DNA of 64,000 bases from Chrysogorgia sp. JL179-B06 (GCA_035772405.1 JAYKKM010000047.1:531501-595500), one strand, 5' to 3'; positions 23,977-35,211 are shown, numbered from the stretch's first letter. Notes: generated by a model not told the origin, from the sequence alone. Numbers and translations: made by a program.

Positions 23977-24837
23977 ATATGATATCGACAACCAATTCTC
24001 AAGAACGCCCTTGATCAAATCATAATTAGTGGGTGTAACTAATGATAACAGGACAGACGCTTTCTGTGTCCAGATGGGGTCATGTTCAAGACGGGAGGGC
24101 GGCTTTGATAGACGTCCTGATCGTGTAGTCGTTGACATCTCTCGACGTGGAACATCAGCTTCTCTTTGCTGGTCGTCATTATGGCTTTCAAAGGTGTTAT
24201 CATTATCTGTCCCTTGTTCGGCAACTTCAGGTTGAGCCTCCGCTGGAGGTTGGATCTCTATTTCTCTGTGCTCACAAATCTCTACGTCATCGTTGAGTTC
24301 TTCTCTGAGAAAATAGTGCACGGGGTCTTCTTCCTCTAAGCGGTTATCTTCGCTATCGCTCGTAGGTGTGGGATATAACTGCAGGTTGACGTCTCTGCGA
24401 GGATGAGCTTGTCTTTGTTTGATTTGATCATGTTGTTTGGCAGGAAGATTATAAGGTAGGAGGAGGTTGCGATGAAGTGTGCGTCTTTTATCACCACCTT
24501 CTTGCTGAACCACGTATACAGGAAGGTTTCCCGCTCGGCGAAGAACAATGTAGGGAACGTCCTCCCAGCGGTCCTGAAGCTTGTGTTTTCCTCTGTTGCT
24601 GAGGTTTCTAGCTAAGACTCGGTCACCGGGTAGTAAGGTGGCGTCCTGTATTCCAACGTCATATATTTTTTTGTTAGACGCAGCTTTTCTGGCTGATCCT
24701 TTGGAGGCAAGATCGTAGGCATGTGTCAGACGTTCTTTCAGATTTTCGGCGTAGGTTGCGTAGCTAGGGACGTACGTTGTCCGTCTTAGTCGGTATTTCA
24801 AGAGTGATATCGATTGGCAGTCGTGGGCATCGGCCAT
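23974..24837 (-). pseudogene. Gypsy integrase C-terminal tail
   Basis: Contains LLPGDRVLARNLSNRGKHKL and VPYIVLRRAGNLPVYVVQQ, matching the GPY/F-type module after the integrase core, then an acidic low-complexity tail. Near-identical to 34378-35211. Confidence 0.85.
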
Positions 24838-25990
24838 ACATTAGGAAATAAGGAGAGTATCCCGTTGAGGCGTGTTTCGCGCAGTTGTAGGCGTGCACCA
24901 ATGGTGCTATATAGTCTGGCCAATCTGGTTTCTTGTCGCAATCGAGGGTGCCGAGCATGTTAAGCAGGGTCCGATTGAAACGTTCGGTCTGGCCGTTACC
25001 TTGAGGGTGGTAAGGCGTAGTTCGTGTCTTTTCTATCCCAGCTATCTTGCAGAGATCTTTGATCAGCTTCGACTCAAAATCGTGTCCTTGGTCAGAATGG
25101 AGTCTGCGAGGAAAACCAAAATTCGCCAGAACCTTTTCCAACAGGACCTTAGCGACAGTTGGTGCTTTCTGATTCCGAGTTGGGAATGTCCATGCATACT
25201 TAGTGAAGCTATCAGTTATGACGAGGACGTTCTCGAATCCACCTTTACCTCTCTCGAGTGTTAGATAATCGATAGCCAGGAGTTCCATAGGCTCCGTGGC
25301 TACGATGTGTACCAATGGCGAACGCGGTGGATCTGGAGACTTTCGCTTGATGCACCTCTCGCAATTCTTGATGTATGCTTCCACTGTTGAAGATAAACCA
25401 GGCCAATAGAAACGCTGCGATACCAATTCAACCGTCTTGTCTTTTCCGAGGTGGCCTACATCGTCATGTGGACCTTTTAAGGCTGTTTGGTGCAATGATT
25501 TTGGCAACACTAACTGGAGGGTTTCTTCTTCGTCTATCACTCGCCGCCGGAACAGTACTCCTTGTTCAATGCGAAGTCGTTCTTTTTCCTGGTGTAGTCT
25601 TCGTACTGGGCGATCTTCATCCTTTACTTTATTGCTGCCCGACTCCAACAGCTCAAACACTCGTCCGATAACAGGATCAGCTCGTTGCAGTTTCGCCCAG
25701 TCACTCGACGTCGTTGTTGAAAGACTTGTTTGTGCTCGACAGTGTGGAGGCTGGGACAAATATTCGGGCACGGCATTCGCATACATCGAGACTGCTTCAA
25801 TGACGGGAATGGACATCTTGCTTTCGAAGGGTTTATCAACCGAGTGGTAGTCGCAGATTGCTCGAAACTCCTCATCGGAACAGAAAGCTGTCGAGTCTAT
25901 TTCCAACTTGTAGAGCTTTTCTAGGAGAGGTTTGATACAGTCAAGATCCGAGGCGATGTTCTCTTTCTGGCTTGGTATCTCTTGTGGCAT
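24764..25990 (-). pseudogene. Gypsy integrase (zinc finger and catalytic core)
   Basis: A 408-codon frame. The HHCC zinc finger is visible as the two His of HDDVGHLGKDKT and CERCIKRK. The DDE core shows Asp in LLAIDYLTL, Asp in LHSDQGHDF and Glu in [10 protein letters not shown]. The domain looks nearly intact, but the frame leaves the C-terminal tail by a shift near 24800. Confidence 0.9.
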
Positions 25991-26016
25991 CCTCGACAGG
26001 CCATCAGCATCACAGC

Positions 26017-26600
26017 TTACTTTCCCAGGTCGATATACGTTATAGTGAAGTCGTAAGCAGATAAATCAGAGAGCCAGCGATGATCGGTTGCACTCAGTTT
26101 AGCGGATGACAAAAGGTAAGTGAGGGGATTACTGTCCGTCACGATGTGGAACTTATTTCCGTAGAGATATTGCTTGAACTTCTCAGTCACTGACCACTTC
26201 AAGGCGAGGAATTCCTGTCGGTAACCTGAGTAACGTCCCTCCGCGACACTGAGGGAGCGGCTTCCATACGCTATGACTCTTGGTTTGCCGTCTTGTACTT
26301 GGTACAGTGCACCACCGATGGCACCGAGTCCGTAGCCAGATGCATCCGTGTGAAGGATGAATGGGATGGTGAAGTCAGGAAAAGCCAAGATAGGGTACGA
26401 TGACAATCTTTTGATTAATGTTTCAAAAGCCACTTGACATTCTTTCGACCACTGGAACGGCTCTCTACGACTTTTCTGGGTACTCTTTACCTCCGGACTT
26501 TTGATCAGCTGGTGGAGAAGCGCAGCATCTTCGCGAAACCTTCGATAAACGACCGGTAGTACCCTGCAAACCCCACGAAGGTTTGAAGATCTTTCACGGT
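26017..26600 (-). pseudogene. Gypsy RNase H
   Basis: PFILHTDASGYGLGAIGGAL holds the first catalytic Asp, AYGSRSLSVAEGRYSGYRQE the catalytic Glu region, and FHIVTDSNPLTYLL a further catalytic Asp. It is in a different frame from the RT, with overlap at 26505-26622, so one indel separates them. Confidence 0.88.
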
Positions 26601-26840
26601 TTGTGGTGGATGCTCTAACCACTTCTGCAAGGAAGATATCTTGCTAGGGTCAGGTGCCACTCCATGCTCGGATACTACATGGCCAAGGTAAGCTAACTCA
26701 GTTTGGAAGAGGTTGCACTTGGAAACCTTCAGTTTGAGTCTATAGTTGCCCAGTCTTTCTAGCACGATCTCTAAACGCTCTAGCATTTCGTCAAAGCTCT
26801 TTGCAAACACAATCACGTCATCCAAATACGCCAGGCAGAT
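26505..26840 (-). pseudogene. Gypsy reverse transcriptase, C-terminal half
   Basis: Begins with CLAYLDDVIVFAKSF, the catalytic YLDD box (near 26820), followed by LKVSKCNLFQTELAYLGHVV and the TVKDLQTFVGFAGYYRSFI connection. The codons before YLDD in this frame come from the inserted sequence and are not Gypsy. Confidence 0.9.
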
Positions 26841-27100
26841 AATAATATGCTTTATTAACCATCTTTTTAAAAACATACAATGGATTTACAGTTTTGTTAA
26901 AAATATTCAATAAATTTATAATATATAAGTATAAAACTGCGTACTAATAATAATAACGCAAATAAATAATAATTATTTCTTTGCTATGAGACGACTGGCT
27001 CGAGGTAAGAAAGAACTAGAGTGCCTACTCGTTCGAGACAGTGGCACAGACAGTTTATCTGAAGAGGCAGATCTAAGATTCATTTTAAGTATTTTGCGCT
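26841..27100. mobile_element. 260-bp insertion in the Gypsy RT, AGAT duplicated
   Basis: The Gypsy codons are continuous if 26841-27100 plus one AGAT is removed; AGAT occurs at 26837-26840 and 27101-27104. On the minus strand the insert holds a 36-codon frame (27083-26973) rich in Ser and Arg, then an AT-rich stretch with AATAAA at 26856-26851, 10 bases before the insert ends. That resembles the 3' end of a captured transcript, but there is no poly(A). On the + strand there is an alternative 38-codon frame, 26986-27102. Confidence 0.65.
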
Positions 27101-27488
27101 AGATCTTTAGGTTCAGGCCATGCAGACACTGTTCCATCAAGCGCTGGAAAGTTGCCGGGGCGTTGGTGAGACCAAACGGCATCCGGTTGTATTCATACAA
27201 CCCAAATGGTGTTGTTACTGCTGTTTTGTGTCTATCTCGTTTTGAAACTTTCACTTGAAGATAGCCACTCTGTAGATCGAGGGAACAGAAACATCGGGCA
27301 CCTTGCAAAGCTTCTAGGGTCTCTGTTATCCTAGGAATAGGGTAGGAGTCTCTGATTGTCTTTGCGTTAATTTTCCTGTAGTCGACACAGATTCTCAAAC
27401 TGCCATCTTTTTTTCTAACCAGGACGACAGGTGCAGCGTATGGACTTTTGGATTCTTTAAGGACTCCTGCTTCCAAAAGGTCCATCAA
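27101..27488 (-). pseudogene. Gypsy reverse transcriptase, N-terminal half
   Basis: Shows KKDGSLRICVDYRKINAKT (fingers), CFCSLDLQSGYLQVKV (motif A, first catalytic Asp) and MPFGLTNAPATFQRLM (motif B region). The frame ends just after GLNLKI, exactly where a 260-bp insertion separates it from the YLDD box. Confidence 0.9.
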
Positions 27489-27611
27489 GGCAGTTCGAAA
27501 CTCTTCCAGCTGGCCGGGGGTATCCAGCGGTATGGTTCTCTGGTTGGGACATCGTCTTTCAGGTGTATTTCGTGGCGCACGGCTTCGGTTTGGCCTAGGT
27601 CTTTATCGTCT

Positions 27612-27946
27612 TTAGCGAACAGTATACATATGACATATTGGGAAGAGTTTTCGTGCCTGTTCCCTTTGTGCTTCTGTTAAGTGTATCTTATCCAGATCGA
27701 ACATACTATTCAGTGTTCCACACACATTTGTTGCTTTACTTTCGGTTGGAGCCAAATTATTGACTTCGTTTGCCAATTGAACCCAAGTTATTACAGCCTT
27801 TGGGCAGATGGTGACAGGTTTGTTGTTGTTATTGGTAACCTCCACAGGAATTCTGAATTTGGCAACGCCTGGGGGCAGGGTGACGAGTCCTGGGGTAACA
27901 ACCAGTCCTGGGTGACTTTGCATTCTAGTTTCTAACAGCACATGAG
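27612..27946 (-). pseudogene. Gypsy polyprotein linker upstream of RT
   Basis: About 110 codons in the region usually lying between protease and RT. It contains NNNNKPVTICPKAVITWVQ, a pattern seen in animal Gypsy polyproteins just before the RT. The protease active site is not present. Confidence 0.6.
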
Positions 27947-28121
27947 TAGTATAGGACATGGGAGTACGGGCTCACTAGATGTCAGCCACACGCGAGAGTT
28001 ACGAAACAGTACCAAATTTTTACCAAATCGCGATTTGACAAAAAATGTAGTGCTGTTTCGTAACTCTCGCGTGTGGTTGACATCGAGAGCCGGACACCCC
28101 CATGTCCTATATTACTCTACC
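27947..28121. mobile_element. Foldback MITE truncating Gypsy copy 1
   Basis: Arms of about 70 bp (GTAGTATAGGACATGGG and CACACGCGAGAGTTACGAAA with their complements) flank a short core. It lies where the Gypsy open frame stops matching. Confidence 0.7.
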
Positions 28122-28139
28122 GTTGTTTCAATTCAAACG

Positions 28140-28287
28140 GGAAAAAACCCACTAAACCATGAGTCTAGTGGCAATGTCAAATAAATTTCACACGCGAAAA
28201 AAAAACCACTAAACCATGAGTCTAGTGGTAATGTCAAATAAATTTCACACACGAAAAAAACACTAAACCATGACGCTATGGGAGTGA
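28140..28287. repeat. Tandem repeat with ACTAAACCATGAGTCTAGTGG core
   Basis: Two copies of about 56 bp plus a partial third, immediately downstream of the Polinton polymerase C-terminus. Could be part of the Polinton intergenic or terminal sequence. Confidence 0.65.
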
Positions 28288-28335
28288 GGTCACAGTGATT
28301 TTCTTAGAAGTACTCATGGTGTTTTTATTAAGTGT

Positions 28336-30035
28336 TTAAGACGTGCCAGTGGGTGTGTTGTTATCGCTTACTACAATGTTTTTGTAGCCATGCGCATAGG
28401 AGTCAATACCATTATCTAAAAGGTATCGTTTATCATCAAAACAGGATAACGACACTTTATTAATTTCATAGCTACTGAGCTGATGTTTGACACTTCTAAT
28501 GGTCTTCATTGTGTGCCGCAATTGTTTCTGCTCAAGTAACACACTTTTGTAATCTTCATGCCTGATTACCTTTTTAATTATGTTCTTTCTGATACCTTTA
28601 GCAGTTTTCCCACCACCTCCACTCTCTTTCAAATAACTGTACATCTTACTACGCAACCCATGCACAAACTCAACAATTGGCGTTCTAGCGCACTCGTCTT
28701 TCATCTTTCCAATAACTTTCTTGTTCTCTTTAAAAGCGAATGGGTTGTCCACAGGATAGTCGCTATTGTCAAACTTTTCACATTCCTTCATAAAGTCAGA
28801 GTAAACGTCGTCGGTTTTGATTGTATACAGCAGACTGTCAGTGTCAGTGAAGTGCAATCTGCAGTTATCGTTAGAGTACTTTTTCATGATATAATTATAG
28901 TGAAAATCATACATCAGCGTTTTGCTTAAGTCTAGTATACACATACCCACATATGCAGGCCTGTTCAATGTCAACGTTTCTTTAACTTTATGGACAGCAA
29001 CTAAGTTCTCGCTAAATATCTTGCAAGACACAAACGTTGGCTTCGAAACAAGCTTTTTCAATTTCTTTGGCGAGGTCACTAACCTCACATCCACACGCTT
29101 CCTCAAGTTTTCCATTGTTTTTCCAAACACACTGTTGTTCATTAATTTGAAAAGGTCCTTCTCGAAAGCGTTCTTAGCCGCAGTTCTTTTGACTGTATTG
29201 AAGTCAATGTAGCGGCCCAGCCACTTAGACTGATCAAATAACCTTTTTGACTTTCAATCCAAGTTCCATATACAACTGCAGATTTTTGTAGTGACACACA
29301 TACTTTTCTTTGTCCATCAAATTAGTCACCAGCTTCTTCACGCCACCGACACTCACATTGAACTTATTTTTGATTTTCGTACAGTATGCAGACAGCATTT
29401 CAACAGTTATTTCCATCTTCTCAGGAGCCAACGGGTAATCGTTATGTAGATCATGCAAATGGTTTGGGTATTCCAAGTCAACTTCAAGTAGTCACACAAG
29501 TTCACTCTTTTTATCTCTTTCTTAGTTAACCATTTAAAACCACCCGTGGGAAGACTTTGGCTCATCGCCCATCCATACAAATTGTTGGCATCAAGGTACA
29601 TCAAATACTTCGACTCTTGCGCTTTATCATACCCCTTCATGTACTTATTATTTGCTTGACCTGCATGTCTGTTACATATGTAGCTCACGCCACCACGCAT
29701 GCCCAATTCTACGAACTGGAACATGTCAATGTCAGACAACAATTCAAGTTCCACACCAGTCATCTTTAACATCGCGTCCCAAGCCAATCCAGGTGATGTG
29801 AAATAGTGACACGGGTCTAATTTGTACTCGCGGTGACATGTCTTTCTAAAGTTCTCAAAAATTGTCAGCAAGCAAAAGCACATCACTTTTCAAATACAGA
29901 TCGTGATACCCACCCATATTTTCAACATCAAAGTAGTCCCACACATCGCAAGCACGTTCATGCATTTCTTCCGTAATATCTTCATCATTCAGAATGCTAT
30001 AAAAGTCCTTTCTGGACGGTAACTCAAAAAAATTC
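28336..30035 (-). pseudogene. Polinton/Maverick-type protein-primed DNA polymerase B, broken
   Basis: Four overlapping or adjacent minus-strand frames (30052-29855, 29886-29407, 29476-29234, 29142-28336) are pieces of one family-B polymerase. GYHDLYLKSDVLLLADNF belongs to the end of the exonuclease region. YLDANNLYGWAMSQ is motif A, NNSVFGKTMENLRK motif B, and FTDTDSLLY motif C with both catalytic Asp. The C-terminus has LSCFDDKRYLLDNGIDSYAHG, a tail usual in these elements. At least three frame breaks show it is dead. The N-terminus is lost where a dispersed repeat begins near 30035. No capsid, ATPase or integrase genes of a Polinton occur nearby. Confidence 0.85.
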
Positions 30036-30079
30036 CAAAGAATGTTAGACATTCAACACAAACTGTTGTAGATTGATCC

Positions 30080-30731
30080 ACCAGTATCGCGTCTAAATGG
30101 GTTGAAGCCGCAAGTCTAAATTTAGACCAGCGGGTTGAAGCCGGCTCAGAAGATCTTCTAAGCCTTCTGTCTAGTCCCACATGCTTAAAGTGCCTATATC
30201 ACTTGTGGGATCTTTACATATTTATAGTAATTGGAACATTCTAAGAAGATTTGTAATATATCTTCTCAGGCGAAAATTTCATCTTCATGGACTTTTTTGT
30301 AGTTAAAGTTACCGGATATGACATCAAAGGAGGAATTTTTGAAGCAAGAAACAAAAGAAAACTGATTTGCAATTCCTCCTTTGATGTCATATCCGGTAAC
30401 TTTAACTGCAAAAAAGTCCATGAAGATGAAATTTTCGCCTGAGAAGATATAGTACAAATCTTCTTAGAATGTTCCAATTACTATAAATATGTAAAGATCC
30501 CACAAGTGATATAGGCACTTTAATATCTCTCGTGAGTCTATTTATTAAGGACCCCAAGTATGAGAGACGAAGGTGGGGAATAGGTCGGCAAGTGTCTTCA
30601 AAGTTGTTAGACGGGGGGTTAGAAAACTAATTAGGCGGGGGGTTAGGAGTAGGACATTTATTCTTTTGGGGAATGGGAACAATTACTTACTTTTTGAGCC
30701 GGTGGTCTAAATTTAAACTGTGCGATAGCGT
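30080..30731. mobile_element. Second copy of the 301-bp Mutator-like MITE, interrupted
   Basis: Same arms as 21963-22263, with flanks GATTGATCC at 30071-30079 and GATTGACCC at 30732-30740. The interior is interrupted by the 331-bp foldback at 30189-30519 and some extra bases. Confidence 0.75.
30189..30519. mobile_element. TTAA-type foldback element C (331 bp)
   Basis: Nearly perfect palindrome with tips AGTGCCTATATCACTTGTG and TTAA on both sides (30185-30188, 30520-30523). The CRE-like site is TGACATCA at 30319-30326 and its complement TGATGTCA at 30382-30389, each 130 bp from the tip. The arms pair almost to the centre, so the DNA could form a cruciform. Confidence 0.85.
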
Positions 30732-30951
30732 GATTGACCCACGTTGGTGTACATGTAGCAGTAGGCAATGCCTGTGTAACTGCCACACAAGATAAAAGAG
30801 GGACACTGGACAATACGATTGGTACTATATTTTATTTGCCACAAACGATGCACGACTCATGCTGTATTCCCGCGCGTTCTTGTCAGTCGCCGCGGGCTCC
30901 GGTATTTACATTTCGGTCTGTCACTTCCGGTCTACTACACATGCCCTCCTA

Positions 30952-31177
30952 CAATCACGTGCAAAAATTATTGAGACAAGCAGTTTATTGGGCCCCTCCC
31001 TCTTATAACAAGTGGTTCTTGCCCCCCCCCCTCCCCCTCGTGCAATGTTGTTAAAACGATTTTGAGGCAAGGGGTTATCAAATAATATGTTTTCAACATT
31101 GTTAGTGGGGGAGGGGGCATACACGTGAAAAAAAATCACCAAAATGTGAACAGTCTCATTATTTTTGCACGCGATTG
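30952..31177. mobile_element. TA-flanked MITE bounding the second array
   Basis: Ends CAATCACGTGCAAAAATTAT and the complement of CAATCGCGTGCAAAAATAAT, about 30 bp of pairing. TA lies on the left (30950-30951), and after the third copy TA follows (34215-34216). This pattern suits a Tc1/mariner-type MITE. The core has C-rich and G-rich runs that pair. Confidence 0.78.
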
Positions 31178-31715
31178 TCTATGCAAATTTCCAAGCAAAT
31201 TGTATGTCTGATGATTGCCGCGAGAAAATATGAACCTAGCCTTTGTTTAGGATGTCTATCTTTCTGATGTTGACTAACAACAATAAATTCACGTAATTAG
31301 ATTATGACCTCAATGACGTCACCATGACGTCATCATATTATAATAACTAGCGAGTTCGCATTTGAAGGAAATTCTATATTATTTCTAGTTATCGATTTCA
31401 AAGCGAACACAAGTAAACCTTATAATAACAAAGCTCGTTCACATGTTCCAAGAGATCACTGTTTACTTTAATATAATTAACTGAATGAACAAACGTCTTG
31501 CAATGATCGTCAAGGAACGGGGAGAAAGATTGAAGTATTGAATAATTTCATCAACAGCTTTTCATGCATGACACGTTTGTTTTAAGCACAACGAACGAAA
31601 TATCAATTTTACAATTATTACCAACACTACATATTATCACTGCATATTATATTAATCCAAAACATAGTACTGCAAATATATAGGGTCGTTTCAGGCGGAT
31701 AATGCAGATAACAAA

Positions 31716-31965
31716 CGTGTTACCACATGTTACCATCATGTTACCATTCATGTTACCATTTCTCCGCTAATCATTTCCATATGTAATGAACATGTTACCA
31801 CATGTTACCATCCATTTTATAAAAATAATGTATACTATCTTTTTACAGAAAATAGTGGTAACATGTCGTAACATGTTCAATATATATATATATAAATCAA
31901 TAATGTAAAATGGTAACATGAACGGTAACATGATGGTAACATGTGGTAACATGTACGAAACATAT
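31716..31965. repeat. Inverted clusters of GTTACCATG motifs (also 33236-33480)
   Basis: About six GTTACCA words on the left face about seven TGGTAAC or CGTAAC words on the right across an AT-rich centre with a TA run. The same arrangement is in both spacers of the array. Iterated motifs in inverted order are typical of protein-binding clusters, but no protein is indicated. Confidence 0.7.
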
Positions 31966-34377
31966 GATAAATCTATGTAAACGCTCGTATTAGAAATGTC
32001 AACAGTTTTGTAACTATTTTATAAAGTATTTCAAGATTGTCGTGTTGTTTTTTTCGACGTCTTTGCCATGTTACAATAGCGTTTAAATAATTTCTCCCAA
32101 TAGAACTGGCGATGATTTAATGCTTCGTGGGGAAGTAAAAGCTTCAACTACAGCGTCCGCAAACGATTCTCTGGTGGGAAATTTTAGGAGATCGGCTTGG
32201 CTATATGTTATTAAATAGCAACGCCGTGGTTTTCTGCTATGAATTTCGTCTATCGGCTCCGTCATTTTGAACAACGATAATATTACGATATGAAAAATTC
32301 AAATTTCCCGCTGATAGTTAATAATTAACCTTGAAGTAAACAAAAGACGGTATTTTCGCGAATTAAAACTGTTCGACTCGTACAATGGCGATGAATAATT
32401 ATATGTGGTATTGATAGGTTTTTGACATAATTTATTGAATGTAGCTCCCTTATTATACCCTTCAGGGCGTAGACAATCACGTGCAAAAATTATTGAGACA
32501 AGCAGTTTATTGGGCCCCTCCCTCCTATAACAAGTGGTTCTTGCCCCCCCCTCCCCCTCGTGCAATGTTGTTAAAACGATTTTGAGGCAAGGGGTTATCA
32601 AATAATATGTTTTCAACATTGTTAGTGGGGGAGGGGGCATACACGTGAAAAAAAATCACCAAAATGTGAACAGTCTCATTATTTTTGCACGCGATTGTCT
32701 ATGCAAATTTCCAAGCAAATTGTATGTCTGATGATTGCCGCGAGAAAATATGAACCTAGCCTTTGTTTAGGATGTCTATCTTTCTGATGTTGACTAACAA
32801 CAATAAATTCACGTAATTAGATTATGACCTCAATGACGTCACCATGACGTCATCATATTATAATAACTAGCGAGTTCGCATTTGAAGGAAATTCTATATT
32901 ATTTCTAGTTATCGATTTCAAAGCGAACACAAGTAAACCTTATAATAACAAAGCTCGTTCACATGTTCCAAGAGATCACTGTTTACTTTAATATAATTAA
33001 CTGAATGAACAAACGTCTTGCAATGATCGTCAAGGAACGGGGAGAAAGATTGAAGTATTGAATAATTTCATCAACAGCTTTTCATGCATGACACGTTTGT
33101 TTTAAGCACAACGAACGAAATATCAATTTTACAATTATTACCAACACTACATATTATCACTGCATATTATATTAATCCAAAACATAGTACTGCAAATATA
33201 TAGGGTCGTTTCAGGCGGATAATGCAGATAACAAACGTGTTACCACATGTTACCATCATGTTACCATTCATGTTACCATTTCTCCGCTAATCATTTCCAT
33301 ATGTAATGAACATGTTACCACATGTTACCATCCATTTTATAAAAATAATGTATACTATCTTTTTACAGAAAATAGTGGTAACATGTCGTAACATGTTCAA
33401 TATATATATATAAATCAATAATGTAAAATGGTAACATGAACGGTAACATGATGGTAACATGTGGTAACATGTACGAAACATATGATAAATCTATGTAAAC
33501 GCTCGTATTAGAAATGTCAACAGTTTTGTAACTATTTTATAAAGTATTTCAAGATTGTCGTGTTGTTTTTTCGACGTCTTTGCCATGTTACAATAGCGTT
33601 TAAATAATTTCTCCCAATAGAACTGGCGATGATTTAATGCTTCGTGGGGAAGTAAAAGCTTCAACTACAGCGTCCGCAAACGATTCTCTGGTGGGAAATT
33701 TTAGGAGATCGGCTTGGCTATATGTTATTAAATAGCAACGCCGTGGTTTTCTGCTATGAATTTCGTCTATCGGCTCCGTCATTTTGAACAACGATAATAT
33801 TACGATATGAAAAATTCAAATTTCCCGCTGATAGTTAATAATTAACCTTGAAGTAAACAAAAGACGGTATTTTCGCGAATTAAAACTGTTCGACTCGTAC
33901 AATGGCGATGAATAATTATATGTGGTATTGATAGGTTTTTGACATAATTTATTGAATGTAGCTCCCTTATTATACCCTTCAGGGCGTAGACAATCACGTG
34001 CAAAAATTATTGAGACAAGCAGTTTATTGGGCCCCTCCCTCCTATAACAAGTGGTTCTTGCCCCCCCCTCCCCCTCGTGCAATGTTGTTAAAACGATTTT
34101 GAGGCAAGGGGTTATCAAATAATATGTTTTCAACATTGTTAGTGGGGGAGGGGGCATACACGTGAAAAAAAATCACCAAAATGTGAACAGTCTCATTATT
34201 TTTGCACTCGATTGTAGGGTGAAACTACGTCCCGAAGTTCTAAATTTTAATCTAGGGCAGCGTGGGACCAACACAACATACTAATATGAAAATGAGAGGA
34301 TTAAGCCTTAAACTACATTTTTTGCAAAATGTTAAATTGTTCGATATGATATCGACAACCAATTCTCAAGAACGCCC

Positions 34378-35211
34378 TTAATTGATCAAATCATAATTAG
34401 TGGGTGTAACTAATGATAACAGGACAGACGCTTTCTGTGTCCAGATGGGGTCATGTCCAAGACGGGAGGGCGGCTTTGATAGACGTCCTGATCGTGTGGT
34501 CGTTGACATCTCTCGACGTGGAACATCAGCTTCTCTTTGCTGGTCGTCATTATGGCTTTCAAAGGTGTTATCATTATCTGTCCCTTGTTCGGCAACTTCA
34601 GGTTGAGCCTCCGCTGGAGGTTCGATCTCTATTTCTCTGTGCTCACAAATCTCTACGTCATCGTTGAGTTCTTCTCTGAGAAAATAGTGTACGGGGTCTT
34701 CTTCCTCTAAGCAGTTATCTTCGCTATCGCTCGTAGGTGTGGGATATGACTGCAGGTTGACGTCTCTGCGAGGATGATCTTGTCTTTGTTTGATTTGATC
34801 ATGTTGTTTGGCAGGAAGATTATAAGGTAGGAGGAGCTGGTTGCGATGAAGTGTGCGTCTTTTATCACCACCTTCTTGCTGGACCACGTATACAGGAAGG
34901 TTTCCCGCTCGGCGAAGCACAATGTAGGGAACGTCCTCCCAGCGGTCCTGAAGCTTGTGTTTTCCTCTGTTGCTGAGGTTTCTAGCTAAGACTCGGTCAC
35001 CGGGTAGTAAGGTGGCGTCCTGTATTCCAACGTCATATATTTTTTTGTTAGACGCAGCTTTTCTGGCTGATCCTTTGGAGGCAAGATCGTAGGCATGTGT
35101 CAGACGTTCTTTCAGATTTTCGGCGTAGGCTGCGTAGGGACGTACGTTGTCCGTCTTAGTCGGTATTCCAAGAGTGATATCGATTGGCAGTCGTGGGCAT
35201 CGGCCATACAT
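34378..35211 (-). pseudogene. Gypsy integrase tail, copy 2
   Basis: A 277-codon frame, near-identical to 23974-24837 over the GPY/F-like module (LLPGDRVLARNLSNRGKHKL) and acidic tail. It ends with its own stop just past NYDLI. The catalytic Glu segment ([10 protein letters not shown]) is in another frame at 35156-35360. Confidence 0.85.

Larger units (their letters stand above)
23974..27946 (-). mobile_element. Ty3/Gypsy retrotransposon pol, copy 1 (5'-truncated, broken)
   Basis: Reading leftward on the minus strand the order is linker, reverse transcriptase, RNase H, integrase with zinc finger, and a chromodomain-less C-terminal tail. This RT-RH-IN order defines Ty3/Gypsy. Gag and protease are missing because a foldback element cuts in at 27946. 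The pol is further broken by a 260-bp insertion in the RT and by a frame change between RT and RNase H. Its stop codon at 23974-23976 is supplied by the terminal repeat of the neighbouring 1340-bp element. Confidence 0.9.
30952..34214. repeat. Tandem array of MITE + 1.29-kb spacer (3 MITEs, 2 spacers)
   Basis: MITE copies lie at 30952-31177, 32474-32697 and 33991-34214. The two spacers are 31178-32473 and 32698-33990. Periods are 1522 and 1517 bp; the differences visible on inspection are a C-run, a TA-run and a T-run. Single-copy reading frames of about 60-113 codons occur in both units and have no recognised domain. Confidence 0.92.
30732..34347 (-). repeat. LTR / 3'-end block of Gypsy copy 2, split by a tandem array
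   Basis: 30732-30951 and 34215-34347 together match 22264-22636 of copy 1. The interruption begins and ends at a TA dinucleotide present once in copy 1 (22499-22500). Confidence 0.65.

Noticed and set aside
31310..31340. Two more TGACGTCA sites as further members of the foldback family
   Set aside because: They are close together in the array spacer and no inverted arms with matching tips surround them.
32299..34157. Repeated 113-codon frames in the second array
   Set aside because: They overlap the MITE and its C-rich core, and the repeat simply copies them; no protein features.
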